64,000 nt of DNA from Bacteroidota bacterium (GCA_019637975.1 JAHBUR010000010.1:1-64000); one strand, 5' to 3'. Shown: positions 35,841 through 45,737, counted from the first letter of the stretch. Numbers and translations are program-made. The notes: a model not told the origin generated them from the sequence alone.

Positions 35841-37967
35841 TTATCGTGTGCTGTACACCGATACCTGGGCGCGTTCACTGATACGTGACTGCGCGCCGTT
35901 ATCGGCAACAACCTGGACACCGTACACGTATGCGCCATCGCCGAGAAGTTCAGCGTCCGTGAAGGTCTGTTGTCCTGCCGGAACGGCTTTGAACTGACTG
36001 AACGGAGAGCCCTTTGCCGAACGATAGATCAGAAAATGAAACTTTTCCTCTTTCCTCTCGGCGTACGACCAAGTAACTACTACCTTGTTCTGAACCGGAT
36101 CAAACCGGGCGCTGAGGCCGGTAACAGGTGGGCGCACACCGGTGTCGTACGGACGGCCTTGCACGGAAAGCAGCGCCATTGCACGCAAGCCGCTGCTATC
36201 AACCGCCTCTATCTGATATTCGTACATTACGCTTTGCTTCACGGCTTTGTCGGTATACTCGGAAGCCGTGCGTGAAAGTACCGCAAGTCTCGCCCAACTC
36301 GCCGAATCGGCAGGACGACGGTAAAGAACATGCGACTGTACATCTTCACTTGTGCTGGCGGCCCATTTCAACATCACAGCCGAGTCGCTGACTTGCACAT
36401 CGGTGAACACCGGTGCATCCGGCGGAACACGGTCGGGCCTGCGCAACGCAAGAATGGGCGACAGTTCGGAATGATTGTAGCGATTGTTGACAGCCGCAAT
36501 TCTGTAATAGATGTACCGCGTGAGTGTGTTGACTTCAACCGTATCGGTGAATGTCGTATCACGCCACACATCGCCGGTAAGCTGGGCAAACTCATGGTCG
36601 GCGGCATTTGCGCGAAGCACACGATAGCCGAAGATGTTGCGTTCAGAATTCTTATTCCACTTCAAACGAACAACGCCATTTGTGTCGATCACGCCAGAAA
36701 GACCGCGCGGAATTGCCGGCGGGGTCGAATCAATTACAAATCCCATCACCGGAAATGCCGCCGCCGTATTTCCCGCCGTGTCTATTGATGAAACAAGGTA
36801 GTAGGGCTCGGCATCGTCAGGACGCTCGTCGATGAACGTGCGCGCCGACGGCGGCAGCGGCCTCGGCGTAATTGGCCGGAAGTTGCTGTCGGATAATGCA
36901 CTGCGGGAGACGATAAATCCCGCAAGATCCGCATCGACTTGGATGACATCCCACGTCAAACGGATTCTGTTCCTCTCGATCTGTTCGGGATTCTTGACGA
37001 TGGGCGGAGCGGGCGGCGTGAGGTCGCGTCCCATCGCCTCGACTTCCGCGTGCGGACCCAACTCGCCGAAGGCGTTGATTCCCCGAACACGATATTTGTA
37101 CGGCCTGTAGTTGACGATTGTGCTGTCGGTGTACACGCCGACTCCGCGCTGCACGGTATCCGTTCGCGTGACCATCACAATCGGTGTCGAGTTGAGCTTG
37201 TTGAATGTTCGACCGCCATCTTCCGAACGGTAGATGTTGTATCCGGTGTGGGGGTTTGTCTGCAATTCATCCCAACGGATTTCTATTCTGCCGTCGAGTC
37301 CGCGGGCTGTGAGGTTTGCAGGCTGGGGGTTCGGCTCCGCCGGGCGGACGACCACGGTAATTTCCCCGGCGTCGATCCTGTAATCCCACGGCTCGTTCAG
37401 CCTTATCCGGTACGTGTATGTTTCTCCGGCTCGCACACTTCTGTCAACATATCGCAATCCCAATGCCGTTGCGATAAAGGGATCGTTGTCGGCGGCAAAG
37501 AGTGCATAGCTATAGAGATTCATGCTGAGTTCCGCCATTGCCCCCACGGTATCGCCGCCGGTCGGAATCAATTCCAGCAGCACGGAATCTCCCCACACTG
37601 CCTGCAACGCAAGCGGTAGAAGCGCGTTCTCGCGGTTTGCTTCGATGGCGTCAATGAACAGTTCCGGGAGCCAGGGATGAAGCGTGTCGGGGGTGAGGCG
37701 CACAAACTGTCCGGCACCCGTGCGACGCTCGATAACATAGCCCGTCCGGTTTGCGATGTACCAACCGTGCGGTGTGTTCGGCGCCCAACGCAAAACGACG
37801 GAGTCGTTGCTCGTTCTTGCCAACACTTTGATTTGCGCGAAACCGGGATCGCGAGGAACCTGTGATTGCGGTGTTGAAGGATCTTGCTGCGAGAACGCCA
37901 TCCCCCCTATCGCGAACAGAACCGCCGCCCCCGCGCCGAGGAAAAATCGTGTTCTCATATTCTGCAC
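35841..37967 (-). CDS. exported fibronectin type III repeat protein
   Basis: 708 residues with signal peptide (MQNMRTRFFLGAGAAVLFAI). Several fibronectin-III domains can be traced by repeating tails and turns such as LTARGLDGRIEIRWDEL, YNIYRSEDGGRTFNKL, YKYRVRGINAFGELGP, VRLKWNKNSERNIFGYRVLR, YIYYRIAAVNNRYNHSELSP and VMLKWAASTSEDVQSHVLYR, five to six in all. No catalytic motif and no T9SS C-terminal domain is seen. It overlaps the upstream 1490-residue gene by 13 bp, so the two are translationally linked. Probably a surface or periplasmic scaffold. Confidence 0.85.
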   Translation of the reverse strand: MQNMRTRFFLGAGAAVLFAIGGMAFSQQDPSTPQSQVPRDPGFAQIKVLARTSNDSVVLRWAPNTPHGWYIANRTGYVIERRTGAGQFVRLTPDTLHPWLPELFIDAIEANRENALLPLALQAVWGDSVLLELIPTGGDTVGAMAELSMNLYSYALFAADNDPFIATALGLRYVDRSVRAGETYTYRIRLNEPWDYRIDAGEITVVVRPAEPNPQPANLTARGLDGRIEIRWDELQTNPHTGYNIYRSEDGGRTFNKLNSTPIVMVTRTDTVQRGVGVYTDSTIVNYRPYKYRVRGINAFGELGPHAEVEAMGRDLTPPAPPIVKNPEQIERNRIRLTWDVIQVDADLAGFIVSRSALSDSNFRPITPRPLPPSARTFIDERPDDAEPYYLVSSIDTAGNTAAAFPVMGFVIDSTPPAIPRGLSGVIDTNGVVRLKWNKNSERNIFGYRVLRANAADHEFAQLTGDVWRDTTFTDTVEVNTLTRYIYYRIAAVNNRYNHSELSPILALRRPDRVPPDAPVFTDVQVSDSAVMLKWAASTSEDVQSHVLYRRPADSASWARLAVLSRTASEYTDKAVKQSVMYEYQIEAVDSSGLRAMALLSVQGRPYDTGVRPPVTGLSARFDPVQNKVVVTWSYAERKEEKFHFLIYRSAKGSPFSQFKAVPAGQQTFTDAELLGDGAYVYGVQVVADNGAQSRISERAQVSVYSTR

Positions 37968-40900
37968 TCCGTTCCTTTGCTAAACTGGAATGTACAATGG
38001 CCTTTCACCAGGCCGCCGAGAATACTGTAGTTCCCTTTGATCGTACCTTTGACCCAAAGAGGATTCGGGCCGCCTGCTTCAAGCAACGCCGCCGCACTAA
38101 CACCAAGAATTTCGTAGTTGCCGCGGTACCCGACATAACTTGCCTTGCACCACTTGCATATCTTGCAATACCACGGCCCGCACGGCTTGTATGTCCAGAA
38201 TCCGATATCAACATAAAGACCGATGGATGCGTTCACCCACGCATACAGTTGTCCCTGAGCCTGCCAGCCGTTGACGCCTGTACAGCGTGTCTGTTTCAGC
38301 ATGGCGATATCAAAACCGCCGCCGGCACTGACTTGACCGTAAAAAATGGAGAACGTTTGTCTGCCGGTATCAAAGGAGATGGATGCGCCGAACGCAAAGC
38401 CGTTCCCTGCAGCAATGCGTGTATCCCGATTCGACGACGGACTCCCGATCACATTCCGAACCTGCGGCGGAGGCGGGGGAGGCGGAGGCAATCCTTTCCC
38501 CATCATCAGGTACGCTTGCGCACTCGGCATCCACGATGCGAGCGAGACGCTTATTCTGCTGCTCGGTTCCCCGATCTTCACATACCATGTCGATTGCTCG
38601 ACGTGTATCACCATTGTTCCGTTGCCCCGTACAGGCGTGGCGTTGATGTTCACGTTAAAGACGCCATGCAGAGTTTTTGTGGGGAAGTTGTATGTGATGT
38701 CGCAGAACATCGTAACCTTTGCATTTTGCCGTGCAGTCACTTCCGCCATCATGTAGCCGTTGCCTTGCAACGAAATGCGGCCCATAGAAACAGTACCGGC
38801 TGAGGCGTTGCGCTGCAATTCGATTTCCAGAATCACATCACAATTGAATGCAACGGATGAAGGATATGTTCCGAGAACGATCATCGCCTTGAAGCCGAAC
38901 GTACCGTTGTTGGGCACAAACCGGAATCCCGACGCTGTAGCGCCCGGTGTCGGGCCGGCTACGCCCGATGAAGTCGGCACAGGAGGATTGGCCGGACCCT
39001 CGCGCCGCATGTTGTACCAGAAGCCACCGCCGAGTCCGTAGAAACCGACACCGGTGGTTCCGAACGCTATGCCCGGATTGAATATCCCTTTCGCATCGAC
39101 GTAGAAATACCGGAAGCCGCTTACCTGCCCGAATTGTACCGTCGAGGTAACAGTGATGCGCTGGATAATATCCGCCTTGATTGCCCCTCTGAATCCGGAG
39201 CCGTAGATCGGATCATCACGATAAAGTTTGATGTAGCCGAGGATTTTTACCGGCCCTAAGTCGGCATTCACGCCGACAGAATCGAGCTCGATACTATGGA
39301 ACGCGAACTTCTGCCCCGGCCCCGTCAGGTTCAACTCGCCCCATATTTTCAACGTCGTGCCGCCGCTGATGGCATTCGAGCCCGGAGCAACATTCACGCT
39401 GATGGTGAATTTGACACCCGACAGGTCTTTGCCTTGCCGCGTCGTATTCTCCAAATCGATATTGGAGATGGAGACAGGAAACCCTGCCAGCCCTTTTTGC
39501 GGGCTTGCAAAGCTGAACGTCCCCTTCGTGAAGTAGGGCTTCACGGATTGCAACTTCATGTTCTGGAAGCCGACGCCCGGAAGTTTGACGTCGGGGATTC
39601 CGCCGATGTTTCCCGCAATCGACACACTGCCGTTGAGCACCGCCGAGGCGATCATTTTCCTCTGCGGATTATTATTGGTGATAGTGATGTTGGATGTCGG
39701 CTGGAGTTTGATCTTCGCCTTCCAAATATCGGCCGCGAATGAATCGCCCGGGGTAATCACAAATGCGTACGTGAGTGTCTTTACGGTGTCGGATGATCCA
39801 GGCCTCGACAACGTCGCGGAATACAGCATCGGGCTTTCCGAAATCGGCATCTTGATCTTCCCCTTCATCCATCCCGAACGGAGCGAACTGCTCACAACTT
39901 CGACGGCAAGCGTATCCAGACTTCCGCCCCAATCTCCAAAATTGCCGTTCGGATACATGAAGACGTTCTCCGCACGGAAACTGCCCGTGATCCCCACCTT
40001 CGTAATCAACAAATTCTGAACGGCAAGCTGCGGCGGCTGAGTTGTGTTGAACGTTCGCAACTGCGGCGGCAGAGAAATGCTCGCCCGCTTGATGTAGAAT
40101 CCCGTCCACGTATTGTCCGTGATGCCGACATACCCGGCCGGGAAAACAATGCCCGTCGGATTCTCCTCCACCGACTTGTCGAACACCATTTCCTGCACTT
40201 CCAGCACGAACCCGGGCGCGCTGGTGATCTCGCATCTGTCGAGATTTGCAGAAGCGATGAAGTTGCCGCCGCGGGAAATGTGTGTGAGGAACTTCGCCTT
40301 CACTTTCGAAACGCCATCATCCGTCGGGAAGGGACGCAGCCACGAACGAGGAAAATCGACATGCACCGCAAGCCGCAAATCCTTGAAGCCCTTGCAGTCA
40401 AGCGTCACGACACAGCCCGAATCGGCGGCAGAGGAAGCAAGGAATCGGAACCCCCACGAATCGCCGGATGTGTAGCCGAGATCATTCGGCAGATACAATT
40501 GAATGTTCCCGTCACCGCCGATACCTGTCGGCGAGAAGCAGATGTTGCGCGCGCCGAGGCTCAGCGCAATGTCAGCTCCCCAATCAGGCATCGGGTACGA
40601 CATTGCCATGTTCATGTACGCGGCAGTCGGCTTGAACACCATGCCGATAATGCCGACAACGTAGCGCTGACCCGCAATTTCTTTATCCAATCCAATCGGC
40701 AACGTCAGCGGGGCAACGCCCCCAAGAGCGCTGACGAGTCGCGTCGCATCGCTGGCAATCGCATGAATCGTTGAGATCTTTTGTGGCGTGAGACCCAACG
40801 CGGAGCCGAGTCCGTTGGCTTCTGCTTCGGTGAGCGGGGAGTTTTCCGTCTGCTCGGCCGTGACTTCGCCGTCGAACACTTCTTTCAAACTGTTAACTTT

Positions 40901-42427
40901 AAGTCCCGTAAACTTGACTTTCAAGTTCGCCTTGAACATCGGGATCTTGATCTCTCCCTTGCCGGAGAGATTGGCCGCCCCGCCTGAAACCTCTGTAAGC
41001 ATCAGGTTGAACTTGCCGATCTTTACGGTATCGCCCTGAACAAATGGTATTGAAGCGGGAGTCGTGTTCGTCGGAGCCGGCGCGCTGCACACATCGCGAC
41101 ACTCGCCGCCTCCGGCAACGGTACCCGGAGCGTACTTGAATTTGTACGCTGGTGTTGTCGACGTATCGACTGTACACTGCACGCCGTCTTTGCGGACGAG
41201 ATTCCTGTCGTACTTCAAATCGAATTTCCAGACGTACCAATTGCCCGCTTCCGGCGTGAAGGAGAATTGCGGGTCGCTTCCGCTCATCTTCACTTCAAGA
41301 CGCGAGTTCATCGAATCGATTTCCGTCAAACCCAACGTTGTCGCGGAGACATTGAAACCGAGCAGGAATGTCGGCGTCCGTCCCATCACCGTCGTCATCA
41401 CTTCGCTGGAATCATTCATCTTCCATACGCGCAAACGTCCCTGCGTCAGCCGGTTGAAGTTGAGGGCCGGACTCGCGTTCACGACAAACTTCGGCTTCTC
41501 GCTGCTTGTGAGTACAACGCCCGCCTCCGGCGTATGCACTACCATGCGAATGCATTCACTCGGCGGAATGGGCGGCGGCGGGGGAGGTGGCGGCGGAATC
41601 TGCGTTCCTTTGTACACGAATGTGAAAATCTGGCTTCTGCCGTTGTTCGTTGTTGCGGGGTAGTCATTCTGGTCAAGAACTTGTATTTGCCACGCGTAGC
41701 GTTTCCCCTGAACCAACGCTTGTGCGGCAATCGGATACACGAGACTCGTTATTGCGAGGTTCAAATCTTCATAGTGGGGATTGTTGGACGCCAACGCTTG
41801 CGCGGGGACCTGTCCCTGCAGCACTTCCACTATTCTGAGTTGGTATCGAAGCGTGAATGTCGGCGGAACGGTGACGGGAGTCCAGGAAAAAATCGGATAC
41901 TGCGGCGCGACGGAATCCTGATTGGCGGGTGAAATCAGTTGCGGCGGGTCGGGATAGACGATGGTGAACACCTGCGAGCAGATGTTTTGGAGAATCATCC
42001 CTCCACTCGCGTTTCGTATATCCACGCATGCAATGTACTCTCCTTCCGGCAACCTGCCGCTCCGAATGGCCTGCTGACGAATCGACGCGTCGTACGTGAC
42101 ATTCTGAAGAGAAAGGAATTGCGTGTTGTTAAGGATGGTCGAAGGACCGGGCATGAGTGTCTGCGGACTGCTTGTGCCGGTGATAATCGGCGCCCCACCC
42201 GCACGGCGGGTAATCCGCAAGTCGATGGTCACTTGCTGCCCGCCGAGATTGGTAAGCGTCAGGAATCCTATCGAAGGATTTGTTTGCCATTCGCCGGGAT
42301 AAGGGGAAGGGAAAGGTTGAACGAAGAGTGTTGCGCCGGGTATCGTCTGCGCGCTTGCGGCAAAAGGAATCGTGCAACAACACAGAACTGCCAGCAGAAT
42401 TGAAAGAGTTCTTGACCGGAACTTCAT
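37955..42427 (-). CDS. very large exported protein, TANFOR-like N-terminus, unknown function
   Basis: 1490 residues with signal peptide ending AASAQ and an AGGAGG-type site before the ATG. The N-terminal part (about 30-275) has immunoglobulin-like domains with GEYIACVDIRNASGG, FTIVYPDPPQLISPANQ and FSWTPV, reminiscent of the TANFOR domain of Bacteroidota surface proteins (from memory). Pro-runs (about 280-292 and near 1345) mark linkers. The body repeats a beta-solenoid-like pattern, e.g. GAVNLS-like turns and SISLPPQLRTFN, GGFDIAMLKQTRCTG. The C-terminal region is Cys-rich (PCGPWYCKICKWCKASY), unusual for a secreted protein. It is the first gene of a three-gene set. Confidence 0.85.
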   Translation of the reverse strand: MKFRSRTLSILLAVLCCCTIPFAASAQTIPGATLFVQPFPSPYPGEWQTNPSIGFLTLTNLGGQQVTIDLRITRRAGGAPIITGTSSPQTLMPGPSTILNNTQFLSLQNVTYDASIRQQAIRSGRLPEGEYIACVDIRNASGGMILQNICSQVFTIVYPDPPQLISPANQDSVAPQYPIFSWTPVTVPPTFTLRYQLRIVEVLQGQVPAQALASNNPHYEDLNLAITSLVYPIAAQALVQGKRYAWQIQVLDQNDYPATTNNGRSQIFTFVYKGTQIPPPPPPPPPIPPSECIRMVVHTPEAGVVLTSSEKPKFVVNASPALNFNRLTQGRLRVWKMNDSSEVMTTVMGRTPTFLLGFNVSATTLGLTEIDSMNSRLEVKMSGSDPQFSFTPEAGNWYVWKFDLKYDRNLVRKDGVQCTVDTSTTPAYKFKYAPGTVAGGGECRDVCSAPAPTNTTPASIPFVQGDTVKIGKFNLMLTEVSGGAANLSGKGEIKIPMFKANLKVKFTGLKVNSLKEVFDGEVTAEQTENSPLTEAEANGLGSALGLTPQKISTIHAIASDATRLVSALGGVAPLTLPIGLDKEIAGQRYVVGIIGMVFKPTAAYMNMAMSYPMPDWGADIALSLGARNICFSPTGIGGDGNIQLYLPNDLGYTSGDSWGFRFLASSAADSGCVVTLDCKGFKDLRLAVHVDFPRSWLRPFPTDDGVSKVKAKFLTHISRGGNFIASANLDRCEITSAPGFVLEVQEMVFDKSVEENPTGIVFPAGYVGITDNTWTGFYIKRASISLPPQLRTFNTTQPPQLAVQNLLITKVGITGSFRAENVFMYPNGNFGDWGGSLDTLAVEVVSSSLRSGWMKGKIKMPISESPMLYSATLSRPGSSDTVKTLTYAFVITPGDSFAADIWKAKIKLQPTSNITITNNNPQRKMIASAVLNGSVSIAGNIGGIPDVKLPGVGFQNMKLQSVKPYFTKGTFSFASPQKGLAGFPVSISNIDLENTTRQGKDLSGVKFTISVNVAPGSNAISGGTTLKIWGELNLTGPGQKFAFHSIELDSVGVNADLGPVKILGYIKLYRDDPIYGSGFRGAIKADIIQRITVTSTVQFGQVSGFRYFYVDAKGIFNPGIAFGTTGVGFYGLGGGFWYNMRREGPANPPVPTSSGVAGPTPGATASGFRFVPNNGTFGFKAMIVLGTYPSSVAFNCDVILEIELQRNASAGTVSMGRISLQGNGYMMAEVTARQNAKVTMFCDITYNFPTKTLHGVFNVNINATPVRGNGTMVIHVEQSTWYVKIGEPSSRISVSLASWMPSAQAYLMMGKGLPPPPPPPPQVRNVIGSPSSNRDTRIAAGNGFAFGASISFDTGRQTFSIFYGQVSAGGGFDIAMLKQTRCTGVNGWQAQGQLYAWVNASIGLYVDIGFWTYKPCGPWYCKICKWCKASYVGYRGNYEILGVSAAALLEAGGPNPLWVKGTIKGNYSILGGLVKGHCTFQFSKGTECRI

Positions 42428-42761
42428 CTCAACCTCCTATGTGATGGATGCCCAAAGAACTGAAACCCCCGTGTCGTCTTTGTCAATATCGCCGGGCGGC
42501 CCCACAGGTAGGCCGGGCGACAAGGAGCTTGGCCCGCACAAATGCAGGCGGGTACCAAGCTATGAAGTTAATCCGTATGAAGCCTTCTCACGAAACCAGT
42601 CCGGGGAGTGTGGCGGACTCAATGCTGTGTTGTTACGAAATGAATTGCCGGGAACGTAATGCGGCAATATATATGAGACCAGTACCGGGGGATATATAAC
42701 GAAATCTCAAGGACTTAAGCAAGATACAGAGATGGGAAACTTCCGGGATTGAAGCGGATGC
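42428..42761 (-). promoter_or_regulatory. long untranslated leader with two GC-rich hairpins
   Basis: 334 bp between the DUF1801-like gene and the 1490-residue gene, with no protein-like frame. Hairpin A: AGCTTGGCCCGC (42526-42537) pairs with GCGGG + CCAAGCT (42548-42552 and 42555-42561), 12 bp with a two-base bulge. Hairpin B: TCGCC (42489-42493) with GGCGA (42516-42520), and an inner GGCC/GGCC stem. Both lie 60-135 bp before the start codon. It may be a structured RNA or an old terminator; no known riboswitch consensus was recognised. Confidence 0.45.
42693..42722 (-). promoter_or_regulatory. possible promoter of the three-gene surface module
   Basis: On the minus strand TTGCTT (42717-42722) and TATATA (42693-42698) are 18 bp apart. 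If used, the transcript would have a leader of about 260 bases including the two hairpins. A second A/T-rich box (CATATATATTG, near 42667-42677) offers an alternative. Weak evidence. Confidence 0.3.
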
Positions 42762-43175
42762 TCACTTCCCCTTCTTCTTCAGAAAAGCCCTGTTGTTCTC
42801 CTTCAACAACGCCGCCAACACTTTCGTGTCAACATCTGCAAGCTTCTTGAAACGGACGCAACTTCTGCCGATACTCGCCTTCGGCAGTTTTGCTTTGTAC
42901 GATTCGGCGATGTAGCCGTTGTTGGTGGACATACAAGCATAGAGTGAGATGTAGTTCTTCTGGCTTGCAAGCGCAATCGAAACCCAATCCCCTTCCCTGC
43001 CTGAAGGATATTTGTAATGGAACTTCCCGTACCCGATCATGCCGTAAAAGATCATCGGCTTGAGGCCGGTGGTTTTCTGAATCAACTTGTTCAGCTCGGC
43101 AAGCTCGGATTTTCTCGGCTCTGCCAGCCCGTTGATATACTCGCGGGGAGTTTTGGCTTTGGAATTTCCTTTCAT
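42762..43175 (-). CDS. DUF1801-family protein
   Basis: About 137 residues from the ATG at 43175 (MKGNSKAK); the frame extends to 43220. TPREYINGLAEPRKSELAEL, MIFYGMIGYGKFHYKYPSG, WVSIALASQKNYISLYACM and SCVRFKKLADVDTKVLAAL match the DUF1801 (YdhG/YjhX-like) domain. Function unknown; the fold is thought to bind small ligands or proteins. Lys-rich C-terminus (FLKKKGK). It stands between unrelated genes. Confidence 0.82.
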   Translation of the reverse strand: MKGNSKAKTPREYINGLAEPRKSELAELNKLIQKTTGLKPMIFYGMIGYGKFHYKYPSGREGDWVSIALASQKNYISLYACMSTNNGYIAESYKAKLPKASIGRSCVRFKKLADVDTKVLAALLKENNRAFLKKKGK

Positions 43176-43250
43176 AAAGATCTCCTTTGGATTGATCAAA
43201 AACTCGTTGTCAAGAGACAAGCAGAGAGCCGAACAGGTGAGCCGTATTTT

Positions 43251-43613
43251 TCACCTCAACCACGCCATCACCGTCATGACAATCCCCGCAAAGTACAATG
43301 TACCGAAAATGGTTTTGTTGTACCGGGCGAGCCATTCCGGTAAATAAATGTCAAAGTTGTCGCGCCGATCATCTGTATGCCGTGCGGCAACGGCAGTCAG
43401 CGGACAGGCCCATGAGTTGAAGACGATCACCATCACCTCGACAAAAACAATCCCGATCAACGCAAAAGCAACGGTGAGTTTGCCGGCGTACGCTGCAATC
43501 GGAATTGTGACGATGCAGGCGGCAAAAAAAGCCCAAATGACTGTATGCAGCATCTTGATGGCGTGCAGAGAATCGAGTTTGATCATTGAGTTCTTTATGA
43601 AGGTGAACTTCAT
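43251..43613 (-). CDS. small integral membrane protein
   Basis: About 120 residues from MKFTFIKNSM (ATG at 43613); an alternative ATG at 43586 begins MIKLDSLH. Three hydrophobic segments: VIWAFFAACIVTIPIAAYAG, FALIGIVFVEVMVIVFNSW and IFGTLYFAGIVMTVMAWL. CPLTAVAARHTDDR and LPEWLARYNK between helices are conserved-looking motifs of a small Bacteroidota membrane family also seen in other bacteria. Function unknown. Divergent from larC, with a shared upstream region of about 210 bp. Confidence 0.75.
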   Translation of the reverse strand: MKFTFIKNSMIKLDSLHAIKMLHTVIWAFFAACIVTIPIAAYAGKLTVAFALIGIVFVEVMVIVFNSWACPLTAVAARHTDDRRDNFDIYLPEWLARYNKTIFGTLYFAGIVMTVMAWLR

Positions 43614-43825
43614 GAGCGGCCAGCCGCACGGGAGAACCGGATACTGCCTGTACCGGCCCTGCGCCGGGGAAATCTCCATTACGAATGGCGGAAGAAATAA
43701 TCGGAAAAAAGCAAATGGCAAGCAAGAAATGCTAAAAACTTTCGCGGGAGACTGTGAGACGAATGCAAAATCTTGTATCTTGTACCGTTCAAGGTTCACA
43801 CAATTCAACGATTCATCCGACACGC

Positions 43826-45001
43826 ATGAAAATCGCATATCTCGATACCATCGCGGGCATTGCCGGCGACATGACGCTTGCGGCATTCGTTAACGCGGGA
43901 ATGCCGCTCGACGAACTCTCCTCCGAACTGAAGAAGCTTCCTCTCAACGGCTTCGAGCTGATCGGCAGGCATGTGATGCGCAACTCCATCAGTGCCGTGC
44001 ATATCGACGTTGCCATCTCTCACACACCGCATTATCACCGCCATCTCAAAGACATCAATGCCATCATTGATGGCAGCACGTTATCGCAACGAGTAAAGGA
44101 AGATGCGAAATCGATCTTTCACGTCATAGGCGAAGCGGAGGCAAAGGTTCACAACACAACGTTGGAAAAGATTCATTTCCATGAAGTTGGCGCGCTGGAT
44201 TCAATAGTCGATATCGTCGGCGTTGCGATATGCCTCGAGAAATTCGGAATCGAGAGAGTCTATACATCACCTGTCCGGCTCGGCAGCGGCGGGTTGGTCA
44301 AAACGCAGCATGGCGTTATGCCGACACCGGCTCCGGCGACGATGGAAATACTGAGAAACTATCCGACGGTCTTAACCGACATCCCGGAAGAGTTGACTAC
44401 GCCGACCGGCGCAGGAATCGTGAAGGCGCTGTCGGCGGGAGTGCTGGATGATGAAGAGATTCATGCAGAAACGATCGGCTACGGGTCGGGCACAAAAGAA
44501 TTCGCGCAAATTCCCAACCTGCTCCGCATCGTTATTGGCGAGCTTGAATCACACACCGGGCACGAGCAGATTGTCACCGTCGAAACCAATATCGACGATA
44601 TGAACCCGCAAGTCTATCCCTATCTTATCGACAAGCTCATCGAAGCCGGCGCGCATGACGCTTATCTAATTCCGATAATTATGAAGAAGGGACGTCCCGG
44701 TATTCTGCTTTCTGTGATGACGGGGAAATCGCGTCTCGAAACAATCACGCACATCATCTATAAGGAAACGTCCACTATCGGGCTGCGGATTCAGGAGATC
44801 GGGAGAAGAAGATTGCCGCGTGAGCATGTGGAAGTTCAGACACAATTCGGGCCCGTGAAAGCAAAAGCCGTCACGCGTAACGGATCTGTCACCCTCTCGC
44901 CGGAGTTTGAGGAATGCCGTCGGATTGCCGGCGAGCGCGGAATACCGCTTCTCCGGGTTCAGGAGGAACTGCTGAGGGAATTTTCTTCGCGAAAATCCTG
45001 A
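43826..45001 (+). CDS. larC: nickel-pincer cofactor biosynthesis protein LarC
   Basis: 391 residues from the ATG at 43826 (MKIAYLDTIAGIAGDM), the canonical LarC start; the frame opens earlier at 43754. HYHRHLKDINAIID (His-rich metal site), HFHEVGALDSIVDIVG, GGLVKTQHGVMPTPAPAT, TTPTGAGIVKAL, ETNIDDMNPQVYPYL and KKGRPGILLSVM follow. LarC inserts Ni into the pyridinium pincer cofactor of lactate racemase and related enzymes. In some bacteria it is made by frameshifting from larC1/larC2; here it is one uninterrupted gene. larB and larE are not adjacent. Confidence 0.94.
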   Translation: MKIAYLDTIAGIAGDMTLAAFVNAGMPLDELSSELKKLPLNGFELIGRHVMRNSISAVHIDVAISHTPHYHRHLKDINAIIDGSTLSQRVKEDAKSIFHVIGEAEAKVHNTTLEKIHFHEVGALDSIVDIVGVAICLEKFGIERVYTSPVRLGSGGLVKTQHGVMPTPAPATMEILRNYPTVLTDIPEELTTPTGAGIVKALSAGVLDDEEIHAETIGYGSGTKEFAQIPNLLRIVIGELESHTGHEQIVTVETNIDDMNPQVYPYLIDKLIEAGAHDAYLIPIIMKKGRPGILLSVMTGKSRLETITHIIYKETSTIGLRIQEIGRRRLPREHVEVQTQFGPVKAKAVTRNGSVTLSPEFEECRRIAGERGIPLLRVQEELLREFSSRKS

Positions 45002-45162
45002 CAAGCGCTTGCCTCTGGCTTTCCCCGCGCGTATCTTTGTAAGGCAAAGCCCGTAGCGTTGCTGTGTGCGGTGGTCGGCAGTGCCCGGTATACTCCCGCC
45101 GAAGCATCAAAACCTGCGTTCGAAATCCAACACATTTCCATCACATTACGTAAGGAGACACC

Positions 45163-45726
45163 ATGAACATTGTCAAACAATTGCGGAGGAGTGCAGCCGT
45201 TGCGATAGCGGGAGCTCTGGTCGTTGCAACGACGCTTTCTCTGACGGTGGAGAATATTTCGCTCGAACGCATGACGCAGGAATCGCATACGGTTGTGTAC
45301 GGAACCGTACTTTCGTCCCGTTCGCAATGGGAGGGAAACAACATCTACACATACACAACTCTGCGGGTGAAGGAATCGTTGAAGGGCGAAAAGGGCTCGA
45401 CACTCACCGTGAAGCAACTCGGCGGAACAGTCGGAGAAATTTCCCAGGAAATCAGCGGCTCGCCGACTCTTCGCGGAAACGAGGATGTTGTGCTGTTTCT
45501 CGTCCGGTGGCAAAATGAGTATTGGATTCATTCGATTGTTCTTGGAAAATTCAGCGTGGTCAGCAAAGAGAACAGGCTCGTCGCCTACAACGATCTGAAC
45601 AACATCGGCCTTATCGATCCTGTCACGAAACAGGAGATTACCCGTCCGAACGAAAAAGCAAATCACATCCCGCTGCAGAATTTTCTTGCGGAAGTCAGTT
45701 CATTCATCGCCAAACAATCACGCTGA
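45163..45726 (+). CDS. exported protein paired with matrixin protease, unknown function
   Basis: 187 residues, preceded by AAGGAG about 10 bases before the ATG, with a hydrophobic N-terminal signal. SHTVVYGTVLSSRSQW, IYTYTTLRVKESLKG, LTVKQLGGTVGEISQEISG and NEDVVLFLV form a beta-barrel/OB-like pattern that I recall next to matrixin-type proteases in other bacteria. The stop is 11 bp before the matrixin start, so both are co-expressed. It may be an inhibitor or chaperone for the protease; that is inference. Confidence 0.8.
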   Translation: MNIVKQLRRSAAVAIAGALVVATTLSLTVENISLERMTQESHTVVYGTVLSSRSQWEGNNIYTYTTLRVKESLKGEKGSTLTVKQLGGTVGEISQEISGSPTLRGNEDVVLFLVRWQNEYWIHSIVLGKFSVVSKENRLVAYNDLNNIGLIDPVTKQEITRPNEKANHIPLQNFLAEVSSFIAKQSR

Positions 45727-45737
45727 GGAGAATGAAC

